In this document: positions 43,040 to 55,465 of the stretch, in pieces | Layout of the letters: each line of letters begins with the position of its first letter | How positions within the stretch are numbered: the stretch's first letter is position 1 | NCBI GenBank assembly: GCA_001599755.1 | Contig: BCHX01000001.1 | Span: forward strand, 868,001-932,000 | Source: Gliomastix tumulicola | Lineage: Eukaryota > Ascomycota > Sordariomycetes > Hypocreales > Bionectriaceae | Length of the DNA: 64,000 nucleotides | Direction of reading: 5' to 3' | The notes under the pieces: model-generated | Database searches by the model: none | What the model was told of the DNA's origin: nothing | Seen by the model: only the letters and a program-made list of their open reading frames with translations | Program-made: the position numbers and the translations under genes

Positions 43040-45414
43040 ATGTCGACAGAAGAACAGTATGAGACGTTGGAGAAGATTGGTGAGTCCAGAGCCACACGAG
43101 ACAAGAGAGCCTTTTTTTTCGAGGCCTCGAGTCACTCCAGCCTTGATCAACTCCAACACCCTGCCAGAACCCCAGACTGACATCTCTTTTCTCTCTCTCT
43201 CTCTCTCCAGGCCATGGCTCGTTCGGCATCATCCGCAAGGTCCGCCGCAAGGCCGACGGCTTCATCATGTGCCGCAAGGAGATCTCGTACATCCGCATGT
43301 CCCAGAAGGAGCGCGAGCAGCTCCACGCCGAATTCCAGATCCTGTCGACGCTCCGACACCCCAACATCGTCGCCTACTACCACCGAGAGCACCTTAAGAT
43401 GAGCCAGGACCTCCACTTCTACATGGAGTACTGTGGCAACGGCGACCTGGGCCGGGTCATCGCCGACCTGAAGCGCAGGAACCAGCGGGCGCCCGAGAGC
43501 TTCGTCTGGAGCATCTTCAGCCAGCTGCTCATGGCGCTGTACCGCTGCCACTACGCCGTGGACCCCCCCGCGGCGGGCACAAACGTGCTGGGCCTCACCA
43601 AGGGCACGGCGCCCAAGGTGCCGACGGGCAGCATGACGATCCTGCACCGCGACCTCAAGCCAGAGAACGTCTTCCTCGACGACGACAACTCGGTCAAGCT
43701 GGGCGACTTTGGCCTCTCCAAGATGATCAAGTCGCACGACTTCGCGTCCACGTACGTCGGCACGCCCTTCTACATGTCGCCCGAGATCTGCGCGGCCGAG
43801 AACTACTCGCTCAAGTCGGACATCTGGTCCCTCGGCTGCATCATCTACGAGCTCTGCGCGCGCGACCCGCCCTTCAACGCCAAGACGCACTTCCAGCTCG
43901 TCCAGAAGATCAAGGAGGGCAAGGTCGCGCCCCTGCCGGACATGTACTCTGCCGAGCTTAACGCGGTCATCAGGGACTGTCTCAAGGTGAACCCGGACAA
44001 GCGGCCCGACACGGCCGAGCTGCTGAGCCTGCCCGTCGTGAAGCTGATGCGCAAGGAGAAGGAGGTGTCGGACCTCAACCGCGCGCTGCTCGCCCGCGAG
44101 GAGGCGCTGAAGAAGCGCGAGAAGGACCTGGCCGAGCGGCTCGCCAAGGTGGACAACGACAAGAACCTGATGCGGCATGAGGTGGACGCGAGCCTGCGCC
44201 GCGAGTGGGAGGTCAAGGCCCGGCTCGAGATTGACAGGCACGTCAACACCGAGATTGAGAGGCTGCAGAAGCGGTTCGACGACGAGGTGCGCATCCGCGT
44301 CGAGGCGGAGCTGGCCAAGAAGACGGTCACCTTCTCCGATGACGAGCCGCAGGTCGAGGAGTACGCGGCGAGCTTCTCGAGACTGGACCTCAAGACGGAC
44401 TACCCTCACTCGTCTGTCAGCACCACGAGCGTCGATGACTTCCCGTCGACGACGGACATCAGCGAGTACTCGGTCGAGAGCCCGGCAGACGATGCCAAGG
44501 AGCTCAAGAAGAGGGACAGGACGCCCTTTGCGCGAGCCCAGACCATGTTTGCCGGCCACGCCAACACGCCCATGGACGTGGAGATGGCTTCGCCCAGTCC
44601 CATGGCCATTGCATCCCTTTCTCTCTCCCCGCGTCGCACAGGCGCCACCAAGGTCCCGCACGTGCACTCGGGCAACATCTTTGCTGCTAATGCCGCTGCA
44701 AAGGGGGGCGACTCGAGCAAGTGGGATGCGCTCGGTCTTGACGAGTCTGACGATGACGACGATGCTATCCTGATTCCATCGCCCTCGAGGCAAGTCAAGT
44801 CGTCGAGGAACCCCTTCACCTCCAAGGAGCGGCCCGTCCTCACGTCGCAGAAGACGTGTCCTGTTGGTCGGTCCCTCAAGGCTCAGACCAGTGTTCCTGG
44901 CAGCACCGGCGGCGGTCTGCAGTCCAAGGTCGGCCTGAAGCCGCGGGAGGAGCCTCGATCGCCTAACCGACGACTGAGCAAGATCCCCTCGGCCGCCAAC
45001 CTCCAGACAGACAGCAAGGACGTCGGACACAAGCCCTCGCTCAAGAAGGACAGCACCGAGTCGCTGGGCAAGCTCGCGACCAAGAACAACATCAAGGGCC
45101 GCACGCTCGTCGAGCTGCAGCAAGCCCGCGCCGGCAACCGTCCCCTCAGCGCCATCGTCACATCCACGACGGCCACGGCCACATCCATCTCGGCCACTTC
45201 AGCATCCGGCCTCGACAGGACGGCTCCCGCAAGCCTGGAGAACATGAACACGTCGCCGAAGCGCGGCAACGGGCCTACCTCTTTCCGGGATCGCATCGCC
45301 GGCGAGAGACGCACGAGCGCTAGCAGCGGGAGTGATGTCGCAATGTGGGATCCTGACAGGGACGAGATGCCGAGTCCGTTCCTGGTTCGTCAGCGGAGAA
45401 TCAACAAGGCCTGA
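43040..45414 (+). CDS. nimA: NIMA-family G2/M protein kinase
   Basis: This is a Ser/Thr kinase needed for mitotic entry and nuclear-pore disassembly in Aspergillus, with orthologues nim-1 in Neurospora and Kin3/Fin1 in yeasts. Exon 1 is a 40-nt exon (43040-43079); after a 131-bp intron ending in a long (CT)n tract, exon 2 runs 43211-45414. The product is 747 residues. The intron splits the Gly-rich loop, giving GHGSFG at 14-19. Also present are the ATP Lys36 in CRKEI, HRDLKPEN with Asp160, DFGLSK at 179-184 and VGTPFYMSPE. A Gly/Pro-rich insert of about 28 residues precedes HRDLKPEN, as in fungal NIMA kinases. After the kinase domain come a coiled coil (about 300-390) and a long Ser/Pro-rich tail with PEST-like and Cdk-type SP/TP sites. 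The length resembles A. nidulans NIMA (699). Confidence 0.95.
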
Positions 45415-47577
45415 CTCCTCACCAGATGATGGCTCATTCTGATTTCTCTTTTCACTTCTTGTGATATCTATTTATTTTTCCCTGTCTGGCTTTCCACTTC
45501 TTAGCACGTTTCGTTTCGTGCGATCTCGATACCAAGGCATTGCGGGCGTGTATCACTTCCTTCTTTTTTCTTTTCCTTTGTTTCCCTTTTTTTCCTTTGT
45601 CACGATCAGTTCACGAAATGGCTGGTCTCGGATATGACGACGGGTGAGATTAATTGCGAAAACACGAGGGGAGGGGGGCATGTATAACGGCGAGAGGAGG
45701 GGAGAATGTCTGCTTGCGTGGACGAGGGGGGGGAGATGAGGAACAGAGACGCTGGCGCACCGGCGTTCCCGGGCGAAAAAACACAACACATGATAAACGT
45801 CTTTCAGGTGGCTGGGCTTGTCCCTTTTTTGTTTTTCTTCATCTTGCTTTTTGGCTTGCTGCCTGTTGGGTTTCCAGCTGTCGAAGGAATCTTGTCCGAT
45901 GTGTATCGGGGGTGGAGGTGAGAAGAGGCGTGGAAATGGCGTGAAAATGGCGTTTTGTGTGTTTTATGCGTCGTTGTATGTGGAAGTAGATCAAGGCAGA
46001 GGAGGCAGCAATGATGACATGAATTTACCTATTTTTTCCGACGATGATAAGAGTGTGAAGGCGAAGATGCGACGTGCTGTCTGGCCAGCCACTTAATCAC
46101 CTAGGCCTGGGCCCTACCCTGGAGTCTTGATTAGCTCGCGTGGGCGTGCACCTGTGAAGCTGAAATGTCAATAATTCCCACAGTAGAGGGAGATGATTCT
46201 TAAGTGAGGTATGCTATTAGTGTTTTGGCGCGATCGCTATCTTGTGCTTATGTGTGTGTCCATGTATTGAAGAGGCTGGTCACACGTGTGGTGGCTTATC
46301 ACAGAATAACACTGAGCTCCTCACATCCTCAGCTGTCAGCTCTGGGAAGCTAGTAAATGACAGTGTCATTGCCATTAACGCAGCGAAGTCACGTTTATTA
46401 GGGATCTCTGTAGGTGCCCTTGTCGCAATGGCAACAGTGATCGAGAACCGGAGTTACAAAAACCACAGCTCATCCCCATCGCAACTCTCGCCATCCTGTG
46501 CAACCTCGGCTGCCTACATGCCCATCCCATCCCATCCCATCCCATCCCATCGTGTAATACGCCATTCCCCCCCTCCGTATCACACACAAGGCAAGCCCCC
46601 GGGGGCCTTGCGTAACCTCGATAACCATAAAAGACAAGCAAAGATGCAGCCGTCCAGAGCTGACCCTTGTCCCCCGCCCCGTCCACAAACGCCCGTCACA
46701 CAGCATGGGAGGGACAGTCAACCCCTCCATTCACATGCCCAGCTGGCTGGGGGGGGTACCCAAACTTCCAAGCCCAAGTTATCGGCTTTCTCCGGACACC
46801 TCCCAGCACTTGTTGCACTAGACGGTCAGCTCTCCAGCCCGGGTAAGCAGTCACTAGACAAGTCGGAATAATGCCTCTACCGTCATCGTCGAATAGAATG
46901 GTATTGTACCTCGGACTTCGGCCCAAGCTATGGATAAAATAAAGTAAAGTAGATAACTAAAGTAGAGGAGCAAATGCAGCTGTGCAAATCGGGGGTATTC
47001 TCGTGGCCTTCAACGCAAGGGGATCCTAAAATGAAGAAGAAAAACAAAAAGGGGGGTTAAAATGCCGCATGACAGACAAACAGACGGACCATATGCCTGC
47101 CGGGCTCCGAGCTGAAGTGAAACAAAAGGGGAATAAAAGTGAGTCAGAAAAAGAACAAACGCCATTTCGTAGAAATTCCGCCCAAGCCGCGAGGCAAACC
47201 TTTCTTCCCAGGGCCGTGAGGCCTCATACGTTCTTTGATATCCCAGACCATCGTCCCAAAGCCCACCTCGTACAATCAAACGTCCCCCAGTCCAAGGTTA
47301 CTGTACTGCTGTCCCCAAAACGGAGCGAGACTGGCTCGTCGTCTTTCTGGTGTTGCTGATATGGCGGCGGTTCTGTAAGCACCCGCAAAGTCTGCTCCAC
47401 CGTAGAGGGCGGTCTGGTTTCCGTCTTGTTTTGTTGTTGATTTTTTTTTTCCTTCACCGTCTTTTCCTCCTCCCCTTCTTTTTTCGAAATGTTTGATCGT
47501 GACAGTGTAATGTCCCAAGCGGCCGGCGCAAAGTTGATGTTCATGGGTGATCCCTGCAAGCGCAAAGCGATTCTTGA
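45415..47577. other. 2.2-kb convergent 3' region after the NIMA kinase, no gene seen
   Basis: The stretch lies between the NIMA-kinase stop (+) and the CNL1-like gene stop (-). It holds pyrimidine-rich 3' UTR sequence near 45540-45600 and a (CCCAT)6 array at 46521-46550. Several open frames of 60-210 codons occur on both strands, but none shows protein-like composition or a motif. It is unusually long for a convergent spacer here. Confidence 0.5.
46521..46550 (+). repeat. (CCCAT)6 microsatellite
   Basis: Six perfect pentanucleotide units. The complementary GGGAT repeat appears again at about 60000-60016. Confidence 0.9.
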
Positions 47578-48111
47578 TTACCTCCTGTGGCGGTGGGAGG
47601 AGCTTTGATGTCGGTGAGAGTGTGAATGACCGTGGCGGTGTGAGGAGGATGAGTGTCTGTGTCGTCCGTGCGATCCGCTGCTCTCCAGCTCGCGTTCGAG
47701 GTCCTCCACACGAGCTCGGTACTGTTTGACAATCTCCTTGATGTGGGATATCCGGTCAAAGTCGACCTCGAGCTCATCCAGCTGCCGTAGTATCGCCGAG
47801 TATCGCGCAATCTCCTCGTCCGCGCCGTCGATGATGTTTCCCGCTCGGTCGTACTGCACTTGGGTGAACATCTGGGCCTGCTCGCTGAGGTACTGGATGT
47901 TGTGTTCGATGTTGGCCATCAGCTGGTCGAAGTATTGTCCGAGGGCGGCGAGCGAGGAGCTGTCGAGCAGCAAGAGGCCTTGACTGCTGGCTCTACTGGC
48001 CGCGCGCGAGCTGCTAGAGCCTCCATCTAGGGCAGCCTGTCCTTGTCTGAGTAATTGCAGTTCCTCCGCAGTGAGTCCTAATTGCGTGTCTGGGACGGCG
48101 TTTGTGGTCAT
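47578..48111 (-). CDS. CNL1: Coiled-coil protein resembling BLOC-1 subunit CNL1
   Basis: A single exon gives 177 residues from MTTNAVPD; an ATG four codons upstream (48123) is also possible. The pattern LGLTAEELQLLRQGQ, SSSRAASRASSQGLLLLD, LAALGQYFDQLMANIEHNIQYLSEQ, and ADEEIARYSAILRQLDELEVDFDRISHIKEIVKQYRARVEDLE matches what I recall of fungal CNL1 (CNO-like) proteins. CNL1 is a subunit of the fungal BLOC-1 complex, which in yeast acts in endosomal maturation through the Rab5 GAP Msb3. The body is one long helix with a heptad pattern. The last ~40 residues are almost only Ser, His, Arg and Gly, which is unusual and may be specific to this lineage. The identification rests on pattern recall, so it is moderate. 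Confidence 0.62.
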   Translation of the reverse strand: MTTNAVPDTQLGLTAEELQLLRQGQAALDGGSSSSRAASRASSQGLLLLDSSSLAALGQYFDQLMANIEHNIQYLSEQAQMFTQVQYDRAGNIIDGADEEIARYSAILRQLDELEVDFDRISHIKEIVKQYRARVEDLERELESSGSHGRHRHSSSSHRHGHSHSHRHQSSSHRHRR

Positions 48112-49604
48112 GTCGGGGCGCACAGGGAGCGCCGCAGCGCTCGTTGGATAATATCTTCAACGTGATTTTGGCGTTTGCAGCGGTGTTTGATGGCGAATTC
48201 TGCTGGTGATGCGGGGAGCTGACGGAGGATGGTTGGGAGGGTGCGTTGGAGGTGGTTGATGCCCAACGACCGCATCTGAGGTTGGAGTGCGTCAGACAGT
48301 GGCCTGATGTTTGCTGTGCGCTGTTTGCTTTTGTGTTTGTTGGCGAGGACCGCACGCCGTGCGTCATGATCTCGATGAAGCCGCCACTGCAAACATCACA
48401 GGCAGACGAGCACAAGGGGAATTGTTGCGCAAGTCCACTCCCGCGCGCTTGGTGTTGCGTGCAGTGCAGGGAGAAAAGTCGACTGGGTCGGGAAGCTGAC
48501 AGGGTAGACACTGAGCGCTCAGGGCGATTGTACCGCCTAGGTCCTCCCTGGGGAAGGGTGACCAGTCTTTGATTGGAGAATGCGGACAGGGGTGCGAGTG
48601 TTTGCGCCTCTGCTGGAACCCGTTTCGCAATTGTCCGACGATAAGGCGGCTGAGACGGGATAAATTGCATTGCCTGCATCAAGTGACGCATTGAACGGTC
48701 GGTTGCGCCAGGACGGACGGAATTGTCGACATGGTCAGCGACGGCTTGGAGAGAGCCCGCAGCGTCGAGCAGATGGTGCCCAGAGCCCAGGATTGGGAGC
48801 CCTCCAGGACAGGCACCATGGCCAGTGGGTGTGGGAGCTGCGGACGAGTTCCCCTCTTCGATGATTGTTCCCAACGAGATGGATGGGCGGCCCACATCGC
48901 CCACCACCTTGACCATCGTTCTTCCGTAGCATTTGGCAGCAGGCGTGCCTGGTTTCCTGGTTGTCTGGAATGGCTGGGCACTGATAGCTGCAGCCGTACC
49001 TGACCAGTTGCTTCGCTGCGACCCGCAATGTCACCTGGTGTCGTCGTGATCAGCGCACGGCGAGCGCTGCAGAAGCATTCCAGTGGTTAGCGCTGCTCGT
49101 GCCTTTTTTTCATGGATGACGTTTTGGGCATCTTGCAGCACAGCACCCGACAGCACGGACAGGGAAGCCTTGCTCGATCTCGCGGATGCACGTTCTCAAA
49201 CACACTCGCAGGCTAGAATCGCTGCGATTCTACTGATTGCCGGGCAGTTTCTTGTTCGTTTCAATCCTTCCATCTTTTGTTTTTTTCCCTCGTCGTCCCC
49301 CCGCGTCTTCCAGCACTCCGCGTGCTCCCAGTCTGGGCATCCTCTGGGGCATCGAAGCGCTCCACGCGTTCATGCATCGCGTGTCGGCAAGGCCTTCTGG
49401 AATGTCGGCCATTGCTTGGGATCGGGAGTATCCGCTCGGTTGGCCGTGCAGATGACCTGAGGTATCACCGATCACCCAAACGTGGCGCAAGGGATTGCAA
49501 GGGTGAGCTGATAGCGAGACGGGCTAGTCGAGATGGGCAGACGGGCGCGATGCACATGCCTGGCACGGCACAGCAGCCCTGCCGGCTCGGCTACAGTTGC
49601 AGCA

Positions 49605-49634
49605 GCACCTGCACCTGCACCCGCACCTGCACCC
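49605..49634 (+). repeat. Hexanucleotide array GCACCT/GCACCC x5
   Basis: Five tandem hexamers alternate between GCACCT and GCACCC. Each GCACCT followed by G creates the E-box-like word CACCTG. A second short array of the same hexamer lies near 60483-60503. Confidence 0.85.
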
Positions 49635-49847
49635 GCAAGGCTCGATTCGGGTTCGATACTGAGGCCGGCCGCCTCCGTGCCCTGTGATTGTGATTCTGGT
49701 CGTCTTTCGGACTGATGAACCTGTGCACAGAGCCACAGACTCCGCTCCAGCCACAGCGCCTTCCCTCTACCATCCATTACGTGCCTGCTAATCGTAATCT
49801 GGAAGGTACCTGCGAGCATCGAGAAGGCGCGACAGCCGCTCTTACCT

Positions 49848-49873
49848 CACAGATTGAGCAACAGATTGAGCAA
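49848..49873 (+). repeat. Short direct duplication, 12-nt unit
   Basis: The word CAGATTGAGCAA occurs twice in tandem with no spacer, beginning at about 49850. It is a small tandem duplication inside the gene desert. Confidence 0.75.
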
Positions 49874-50859
49874 CAGCCAACCTTGGAAGACAATCTTGGA
49901 ACATGGTGGGCAGGAGCGAAGGAGGAGTCGAGCAGGTGCCTCCTTCCTCCAGTCCATCTTCGTCATGGCTCGTCACGAATTGTCACCGCCCCCAATGCAA
50001 CATTGGAACAGCGTCGCGACTTGCAAGTTGCACCATGTTGTGCTACCACACGGTACCGCGTTTCTCGCTCTGTCGGTGCGATGCGCCAGGTATTTCCCCG
50101 GTATCGAGACCACCACGACCAAGATTCAACCGACTTGCAGCCGACCAACCAACAGGAATCCCAACCATCCAGGCTGATCCTGGGAGGGGGGAGCAATAAT
50201 ACCAGTTTATATTCCGTGTATCAGGTGTGGTCACTCGACCTTGCGACCAGGGATGTTTTGCCGGCGCAGAAACGAGCAAGCCGCGGCTGAGGCCGTCAAT
50301 CACACGCCCGACTCCTCAAACCGAAAACGACATGCATCGCGCGATTGAGCACGTGGTGACTGGCCGCCGACTCCAATACCTTATTCCCTCGCAGCCTTCT
50401 CGAGATCGACCAGGTGCCCCAAGAGCAGCCGGCCGCTCACAGTGCTGCACCCACGACTCCGTTTCTTTTCTTGGACCGATCTCGTGCCTTCAAAGCGCTC
50501 GGCCAAGGTCCGGTTCATGCTGCTGCTGCACCACACCGACCCGCACAAAGTGGTTGCGTGCCGACGTTCGCATCTACAGACCACCATGAACCAACAATGA
50601 GGGCCCCAGGCTGACCGTTCCCTTTCTTGGACAGCCGTCCAGACACCCCAAATTGAGTCGACACCACTCGCTGCTAGTGGAGGGTCCAACGTGACCTCGT
50701 TTCCGTTTCTCGCCCCGGATCCCGCATGCTTTTGAGCCGGCGACGGCGTGTGCGTTGGGTTGCACTCGCGTGCGGGCTCCATTCTCAGCCTTCTCTCGTC
50801 GCTGGAACAAGGATCACCCAGCGAGACATACTCCAATGGTCGAGGTCTAGGCTCGCAAC

Positions 50860-50880
50860 CAGCAGCAGCAGCAGCAGCAT
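50860..50880 (+). repeat. (CAG)n microsatellite
   Basis: A run of about six CAG units followed by CAT. It is not inside a supported gene. Confidence 0.85.
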
Positions 50881-53800
50881 GGAAGGAGCTCCCAACCTCC
50901 TCCATCCTGGCTCATCAAGGGCATACGGCGCCAGGGCAACGCTGCCCGGCTGCTCCGTCGGGAAGCGATGTCATGACCCTCTGGAACCTGTCACGAGAGC
51001 GCTAGTCCGGAACAGATGCAGCCTTGGGCATCTCCATCCCAGAGTCGACTGCGCCGGTCCGAATACGTCCTGACGGGACTCATCTCGGCAGCGAGGGATA
51101 TCGCTCGAGCGCTCTGAGGGTGCCGCCGACAGCCCAGTATCTTCCTAGCGTTTGCTAACGATATGGATGGGCATTCATCATGCTCCAAACGCAAGCCTCT
51201 GCCGCGGCTGAGCACCTCGCAGAGGTTGTCGGTTCGCTGCAATGGCAAAGTACCGTTTAAATGTACCTTAGGCTCACACAAGAAAAGGGTACATGGTGCG
51301 CGGTGGTTAGGGAAGGGCATGATTGGTGACCGTCCCGCTCGCTCATCTTCCGCGATGCAGCCCCTTCCAGGCAGGGACCAGGCTTGGTCTCGCGCACGAC
51401 GTATCCAGGGCGCCGGGTGCCCCAGAGTACCCGCCATCTGGGTTGAGCTGCGCTGTACTCTGATTTTGAAAGCGTTGACGCCGAATACCGGTCGCGAGCT
51501 GCAAATGACTCACTATCCTCGTCCTCAGGACATCAAGGCTACCGAATCACGCGTTTATACGCAGTAGAAAGGGCATACCTTGCGATGCTCCGACTTTTCC
51601 CGTCCATGTGGTGTGACGAGAGACCACTGGATCTCAAATGGCTCAAGACGGAGGTCCGTCTCCTCAGGAACGCCATGTTCAGGCCAGTCTTCTTCATCGG
51701 ATGCATCCAGCACGCCCCTTCAGCTCCAAGGTCAAGGGGAATACACGCCAAGTTGGCATGCTACGCTTATGGTAGTCAACCTTTCTCACCTGAATCCGTG
51801 GCGTCAGGCAGTTCATTGTTCGAGACAGTGATCTGTCCTGTTCACAGGGGCACGACCACCGCTACTGAGGGGTAGGAGGTGCTTGACCTGGAAGCATATC
51901 ACTCCAAAAACATGTTGGACAATGCTGGTTCAAGGAAATCACATCATCCAGGTCTCATCTCTCGAGGCCTTTCCCCTCTGGCTTTGGATCAAGGCGATAA
52001 GCATCACCACTAGCGATATCATGGCCACCATGCCTCGCTCGGAGACTGGCGAAGATCCCGAGGCATAAGCCACCTATACGAGGAGACGCAGCATAGTGAC
52101 ATCGCCATCGAGGAATCACCAAAGATAAATCCATTCAATGCTCTCCATCCCTCAGTCTCCCGTCCCCATGATCAGCCTGACCAATATGAAGACACGCGCC
52201 AAGCTGACTCCTCGAGGGAGCAGTTGGAGGCAATTCACGTCGAGTGATGACGGCAGCGTCTTTCGCTGCTAATATCCTTACCGGTTGGCCATGTCTATCC
52301 GTCATGGATTTAATTCCACATCCTCGGCTTGACATGAGCGTCCCGTGAAGGCTACTATCTACAATCGTGCTCGTGCCGCTGCGTCGTGGCCAAATGAGCT
52401 GTACCTCGCTATACGCCTCGTTAGGAGTCATGATCACGGCATAGTGTCTGCTGTCACAAACGGCCATGGGAGGCCTGCTTCGGCCTCTCACACCACTGGA
52501 AAGGACCCCGCCTCAGCCAGACATCAGCCAGCCAAGAACCGATTGACTACGTCAACGCCACTGGAAGAGGAGGCAAGTCTGACAAATTCTATGTGGAAGG
52601 TGACAGTGCACAAATGAATCCTGAACGATGATCGTGCGTTCAATGTCTGAAGGAGGCCATCGAATTTGAGTATCTTCCCCCCATTTCGGCTCCGAACGGC
52701 AGTGTTTGGGCTGCCGTCCCGGCTATGAAGCACCCGGCGTCAGCGGCACAAGTGGCACGATGAAGAATCAGCGAGCTTCTCGATTTGGGTCGGTACGCCG
52801 CGATGCCAACCATGTCAGCAGACCTGTCGGCTCCAAACAGGCAGCAGTGGTGGGATATTGCATCGACATAAGCGAGTTTGGCAATGGATCACCCGAAGCC
52901 TTATCAGATCTCTTTTCAGACGTCGTCATACAGTTGTATCCCCCCAACTGGACCACGTTTGCCAACCACTCGCCCCTTCCTTCCAAGCTTCGTGCATCGG
53001 CGTCATCAGATATTACGGCCGGGACAGGGAGGGCAGCACGCAGCATCATACGCAGACATCCCATCCAATTGGGAGCAAACATGCTGATCAATGCTTCCCA
53101 AGCCTGCCTCCTCGATGCCCTCCACGACCCGGACCCCCAATCCCACGATTAAAATCCCACCTATCGCGGCTGCATACCCTTACTGCCGGCTCTCTCTTCT
53201 ACACGGGGGCGACGCATGATTACGGCACACAGACGAAAGAACCAACGGAGGGACGATGCTGATTGCATACCGTACAGGCTGCCTTTCTACTCGTCCGGGG
53301 CTGACCAAAGTCTCTCCGCTGACACTGACCTCACAGCCAACACACACACAATGTCCCTCAAGTACTCTCCCACGTCGTGACAGGGCTCCGATCCTCTGAC
53401 TTCGGCACTTGCCGCATCCAAAGTGGCCTCTGGTAAGTGCATGGGGTTCCGCCAACACCGTTTCTAATATCGCCTGCAACGCTGGCGAATGTGGGAAAAC
53501 TCCATGTGCCCGTCTTACGTGTGTCATGATCTACAGTGCCCCCCCGAACGTGTTCATGCATCCAAGGCAACCCTCTCCCCTCCCCCCCTCCCCCCTTCCT
53601 GAATCCTCGCTTGCTTTTCCTCACCGCCCCATCATCTCCCTCTAATACGGAAGTATTGGACCGAGCTCAGCAGCGTGTCCATGTGCCATTATCTCCTGTA
53701 TCTCGTCTGCCTGGTTCCTGCCCCCCGCCTCGCCGTATTATCACCGACTCTCCCGATTCTCTACACCTTCTAAATTTGTATCGCAGCCCCGGGGACAGGC

Positions 53801-53924
53801 AGGGGGGTTGCAAGTTGGACAAGCCAAGGAGGGTGGGAATCTTCCCCGGTTGGTGACTGTGACCTTGTGGCAGATATCCCAGGAAATAGCAAGTGATTCG
53901 CGAGATCATCCAGCATGAATGAGT

Positions 53925-53941
53925 GGGGGGGGGGGGGGGGG
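53925..53941 (+). repeat. G17 homopolymer
   Basis: An uninterrupted run of 17 G, the first of four G/C tracts within about 1.5 kb. Confidence 0.9.
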
Positions 53942-54372
53942 AATGGACAATGGTCCAATGTTGGCAAGACTCCCAGCGTCGGATACGTCTTCGTCCTTGC
54001 ATCATGGAAGCATCACGTTCGCGGTCGATCACTCCCGAGTTGGCGAGCCTCACTCACACGCCCACACGCCCCTCCTCCCCCTCCTCCTCCTCCTCCTCTT
54101 CCTCTTCCTCCCTGTTTGCCCTTCTTCCTGCCTCTATTCGTACAGGAGCTCTGATCCCTCTGCCTTGTTCTGATCACCGACTCCCTCTTCCTGGTCATGG
54201 CGACTCCGTGAAATGTGGGCTGCGATCTGCCCGGGGCCAGAATCCAGCCACGGGCTTTCTCATCTCGATATTAGATGACCACCAACTTCTGGGGTTTTGC
54301 TGCAATATCATCACACCTGCTATAGCCCGGTTATGCAAGAACACGGCTTACTCGTCACACCAATCGTTGAGA

Positions 54373-54383
54373 GGGGGGGGGGG
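54373..54383 (+). repeat. G11 homopolymer
   Basis: An uninterrupted run of 11 G, second of the local G/C tract cluster. Confidence 0.9.
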
Positions 54384-54602
54384 CGCCTTCGTTGGTTGGA
54401 GCCACGGCGGCGGCAAGGCCAGAAAGAAATGATCGTGATCACAGTGGCTAACTATTATTATTGTGAATGTAACTACTACATCGCAGGTACGCAGGCCGCG
54501 GGATGACTGACCACGAACAAAAATCAAGAAAAAAAATGACAAGGACTTTGGTGGCTGGCGAGTCGCCTGGCTAGTAGTGGTCGGCGACTCCCTCGCTCTA
54601 AG

Positions 54603-54622
54603 CAATCAATCAATCAATCAAT
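54603..54622 (+). repeat. (CAAT)5 microsatellite
   Basis: Five perfect CAAT units. Each junction also spells ATCAAT. Confidence 0.9.
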
Positions 54623-54695
54623 CGAAAACACCTCCCTGAGCTGCCGAAGTGCTTATTGCGTCCATTCAGTTCCCCTGTTCAGAAGTGAAATGTTG

Positions 54696-54728
54696 GTCTG
54701 TCTGTCTGTGTGACTGTCTGTCTGTCTA
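54696..54728 (+). repeat. (GTCT)n interrupted microsatellite
   Basis: Two blocks of GTCT repeats separated by GTGTGACT, about 33 bp in total, some 65 bp before the long poly-C tract. Confidence 0.85.
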
Positions 54729-54790
54729 CTTATGGGAAACCCCGTATCTCTCGTCTCTGCAGAATCCCAAACGAGCTGGAAAGCGACTCA

Positions 54791-54793
<3 letters not shown>

Positions 54794-54822
<29 letters not shown>

Positions 54823-54851
54823 CNNNNNNNNNNNNNNNNCCCCCCCCCCCC
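54794..54851 (+). repeat. Poly-C tract interrupted by 16 N
   Basis: Thirty C are followed by 16 unresolved bases (54824-54839) and twelve more C. It is probably one long C homopolymer whose length could not be assembled. Confidence 0.9.
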
Positions 54852-55409
54852 TCTGACTTCACTCGTACAGAAGGGAATGGAGAGGAGGGGGGAGAGGTCG
54901 GTGGTCATCCTAGCTGGGAAAACACACAAGACGATCGCAGCGAGCTACACACCCCCCAGTCACAACTCCCCCATTGTTGGGTTGGTTGGCCCCAGTACGT
55001 GTGTGTGTGCGTTTACACAATGTAACCCTTCCCTCCGCAAGTCCGTCAATAATTGCATGTACGGAGTAGGCAAGGAAGCGCGCGCACACACACACTTGCA
55101 ATGCACGTCCACTCCCTGGGTCTCGCCTGCTTTGCGACGGAGGTGTCTTTGGGGGTTGGTTCAAGATAAAAAAAAAGGGGGCGAGGAAGTGGTAGGGGTG
55201 GGGTGTGCATGTAGAAAAAAAAAAGGATACAAAAAAGCAGGTATCAAGACTCGCCGCCGGCCAACTGGGACAAGTGAATTGCGATGCTACATCTTACTCT
55301 TTCCGGTAGGGAGAAGCAGCTGCTGGAAGCCCCAACTACAGGCTCTCCCCTCCTCCTCCTCCCCCCTCCTCTCGTGTATGTGTGTATACCAAGAATAATT
55401 CGGACAGAA

Positions 55410-55428
55410 GGNGGGNGGNNGNGNNGGN

Positions 55429-55464
<36 letters not shown>
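55410..55464 (+). repeat. Poly-G tract with scattered N
   Basis: About 55 bp in which every called base is G, with several N in the first 20 bases. It is the reverse complement of the poly-C tract 560 bp upstream, so the two could pair as an imperfect inverted repeat. Confidence 0.9.

Positions 55465-55465
<1 letters not shown>

Noticed and set aside
42489..43397. Open frame of 302 codons upstream of and overlapping the NIMA kinase
   Set aside because: It crosses the kinase start, first exon and intron in another frame and has no protein-like features.
43147..45123. Open frame of 658 codons on the minus strand
   Set aside because: It lies antisense to the NIMA kinase, whose motifs are certain. 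The antisense frame is Leu/Arg/Val-rich, a shadow of GC-rich third positions.
48014..48916. Open frame of 300 codons on the minus strand
   Set aside because: It overlaps the start of the CNL1-like gene in another frame, has no motif, and looks like random sequence rich in Ser, Thr, Arg and Cys.
54649..55398. Open frame of about 250 codons on the plus strand
   Set aside because: It depends on the poly-C tract and on unresolved bases read as X, and its composition is random.
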